Made by a program: the position numbers and the translations under genes. Positions 61,301 to 64,000 of a DNA stretch of 64,000 nucleotides are shown here, piece after piece (the first letter of the stretch is position 1; the number at the start of each line of letters is the position of its first letter). The notes below the pieces were generated by a model. The model made no database searches and was not told the origin of the DNA. It worked only from the letters and a program-made list of their open reading frames with translations. Source of the stretch: Atrichornis clamosus (taxonomy: Eukaryota > Chordata > Aves > Passeriformes > Menuridae); contig WBMZ01008949.1 of assembly GCA_013400975.1 (NCBI GenBank), positions 62,001-126,000 on the forward strand. Reading direction: 5' to 3'.

Positions 61301-64000
61301 TGAAACGAAGGGCAAGCATTTTGCAAACACTGCTCCACAACAAATGCCTCTGGAGCATCTTCAGGATAAATACTGGACTCAATGCAAAGCAAACAAACAC
61401 ACAGACTCTCACACAGTTATTCCCAAATAATCTTTGACCACTGAGGTCATGTGCTCTAACAAAGCAGCATTTGGAAAAAACGTCTTGATCCCTAAATAAT
61501 TACTACATAGGGAAAAGTGGTGCATTATGAAAGACAAGGAAGGCAACAAATTGGTATTTAGAGATAAAAGGGGAGGAAGCAAAAATAAGAAGAACGTATG
61601 AATGAACACAAAACTTGAAAGTCCCTTCTCAACAGAAGAAACAAATGAGGAAAATCTAGAAGTAAGCTTCTCAAATTTGGCATAGGATGAGATGTACTTG
61701 ATTTGCAACCAATTTCAGCTAACTAGGTTAGTTTTTAAAAGAAAGATCAGAGCAATACTTTTGCAAAGGTTTGTGGTGTAGAGGTCCCCAGACCAGCCAC
61801 GAAACCTGAAGCAGCACAGCCTTGCCCCTGCAAGGTGCAAGCTGCTCAGCCAGGTGTCTGTAGCTAACCTAAAGCTCTGGATTTTACTGCTGCCATTATT
61901 TTCATGGAGTGCTTTGAAACATCATGTAGAACGTGAGTGAAAAGGAAAATACTCTGAAATGTAACTGTAAAGCCTTAGTGAATATATGTTCTTTCCTCGC
62001 CAGAATGCTTTCAATGTTGAAACAAGTTATTTTGGTTTTAGATCTAAGATGGCTATTTATGAAACAGGTGGACAGATTCAAGAAAAAGATCTGTATGTAT
62101 TTAAAAAATGGTTTTTAATTCAGTTTTTATTACCTGGCCCCAGCTATTAGCCTAGACTAAGGATGGGGTAAGTAGCAGGCTACCAAAAGAAGGAGAGAAA
62201 GTCAAAGAAAGATAATTAAGATGGCACATGAAGAGAGGAAAGAAGTGGATGTATATATGTAAAGGAAAATTAGATTATTTAATTCCTAACTGTCAAAATT
62301 TTGCAAGGAACAAGAGTGAACTACAGAGTAGTTTCCTGCTCGGAAATAAATCAGAGTAGCCAGGATGAAGGAAAGTGAACATCAACTGCGAAAAAGGATA
62401 CAATAGCATAACAACAACTAGTAAAATAGAGACATCAGCCAAGATCAAACACTTCAAGCATTCCATGTTCAACCCATGCTTTTTTTCCCCTTAATCTATC
62501 AAAACCCCAATCACCTCACAAGTGCAGGTATCAGCCTATGTCCACCTCACCTGTCCAATTCAGAGCTCACTGCAGGCTGATGTTCTGGACTAAAATTATT
62601 CATCATTACACTAAGAACTGTGTTTTTCTTTTCTATAATCAAAAGGTTTTCATTCCAACAGGTGTGCATTGTGCTGGACCATTAATTAAAGAATTTGCTT
62701 CTTTACAAAAAAAAGTTATTATTACAAATTCAGCTTTCCTAAAGAAAAATCTAGACCCTGTTGCTGCAGAACCACTCTTGAGAGCAACAACTCTCACAAA
62801 CTCCGAGTGACACCTTGGCACTTGTAGAAACCTGACAGAGCACATCTGAGAAGTGTGAATCAAACTCATTTGCTACAATAAAGAGATAAATGTGTAGACT
62901 TAATGATATTTGACCTTTTCCTAAAACACACGTTCTGACTGCTGCTGCCAAAGTCATTAATTTCATTTTCCTCAAAGCTTTTCCATTTTCCCACCCAGCC
63001 AGAGCCCAGCTGAAGCTGCCTCTCCCTACTTGGTTTTCCCAAGAAGGAGTTAATTGGACTGGAGTGGCTGTTCCTGCACTCTTTCACAGAGCCAGGCAGC
63101 TGGCTCCAGCACTGGAGACCGAGTCCAGTTTTCAGGGAAAGATATAGGCAAGCCAGAAGTATGGGCTGGCAAGCTCAACTGCTTGGAAAAAAGCACACAA
63201 CTGAAGACTAAGAGCTCAGAACAGGAGCCAAGGAAGCAGTCCACATTCTAGGCACACAGTACCAGGCTGATGGAAGGAAACACTCAGCCAGTCCACCCGG
63301 AAAATGTGATGGTGTGAAAGGCCTGCAACTGGATCCAGCCAGTGAAAAACAGTGGGAGAATGGCAAAAAGGGAAAAATCCCAGGAGAACAATAAAAGACT
63401 CCATGCTTTGAAGTAGTTTTCAGCATGTCTGGATGCAACAACTGATATGGAAAGTATAAGTTAATGCATGAAATTAAGACCAAAGTTAAAAATGGCACAC
63501 TGGGATGAAAGCAGGCAGATTTTCCAGACAGTGGATTAAATTAATTCAGTTCCACACTTTGGTTCTGTACATTACCAACTCTGCATACAGTCTGTGTCCA
63601 ATAGTTTCTTTAGACCAGACTTATTTCCACAAATACAAAGCATAGTAAAATAAAACAATTAAAACTAAAAGACTGTTTCAAGTCTTTGTTCCTTGACCAA
63701 ATATTAATGGTGGTGGTAAACCTAATGAAAGCCCCAATCTTGTAACTACTTGCAGCTGTCTCCTTTTATTCAAAGGAACCAGTAAGACTCTTGTCAGTTT
63801 GGGAACCACAGTTCATACTAAAAGACTTTCAGCATTTCTTACACAATCCTACTGGAATTCAGTTAACAAATATCAGAGAACAAGACCTATCAAAAATGGA
63901 AATAAATACCACTCAGAAAATGAGTGTTTCTGTGAAAATACTTTGATTTTTTTGGATCAGAGGAGTTTATAAGCAGTACAGTGCTAAGACTATTAAAAAA

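Larger units (their letters stand above)
52843..64000 (-). other. 5' intron of CCDC88A, continuing past the window
   Basis: More than 11 kb upstream of the first visible exon. The expected N-terminal exons (about 55 residues ending just before NPK) were looked for and not found, so they lie beyond 64000. It holds one CR1 remnant and an A24 run. No other gene recognised. Confidence 0.75.

Overview
The window is vertebrate nuclear DNA, most likely from a bird. It holds one small complete gene and most of one large gene, arranged tail to tail. The bird assignment is an inference. It rests on compact introns, a degenerate CR1-type LINE fragment (the typical LINE of sauropsids), few other recognisable repeats, and an intact PRORSD1 (the human copy is a pseudogene, PRORSD1P, next to CCDC88A on 2p16). 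I cannot name the species.

Layout. Positions 1-360 are unannotated flank. A CpG-rich promoter (about 361-640) overlaps exon 1 of PRORSD1 (+ strand, coding 434-514 joined to 1111-1548, 172 aa, YbaK/ProX-type trans-editing domain), with a poly(A) signal at 1610. From about 1616 to 9615 there is no further coding sequence; this holds the intergenic space and the 3' UTR of the next gene. From 9616 to 52842 on the minus strand lie 29 exons of CCDC88A (Girdin/GIV). All 28 introns are GT-AG, and every junction was checked for phase. They encode 1979 residues plus the stop. About 55 N-terminal residues (estimated against human Girdin recalled from memory) are missing and must lie beyond 64000. Positions 52843-64000 are therefore intron sequence with no exon that I can recognise.

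Girdin layout, numbered from the first complete codon in the window (add about 55 for full length): HOOK-type domain to about 150-200; a very long coiled coil to about 1330, including one uninterrupted 357-codon exon; a basic lipid-binding and Akt-site block (about 1338-1366); a 28-codon cassette exon; a Ser-rich disordered region; the G-alpha-binding GBA motif (Phe1633); two tyrosine sites equivalent to human Y1764 and Y1798; and a long C-terminal extension ending in the PDZ-ligand type sequence WYEYGCV.

Most interesting points. (1) This Girdin ends like Daple/CCDC88C (GCV), with about 150 residues more than the mammalian protein after the last shared tyrosine site. (2) A strong internal 5' splice site (GTGAGT) lies in the terminal exon exactly where mammalian Girdin switches to a different short tail, which suggests a splice-controlled PDZ-binding tail. 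(3) The cassette exon exchanges RRSM-Ser for KKSS-Thr at its junction, and a perfect 12-bp-period A/T repeat (U-rich in the transcript) lies just downstream of it. I see no unknown multi-gene system; the rest is ordinary intron sequence.
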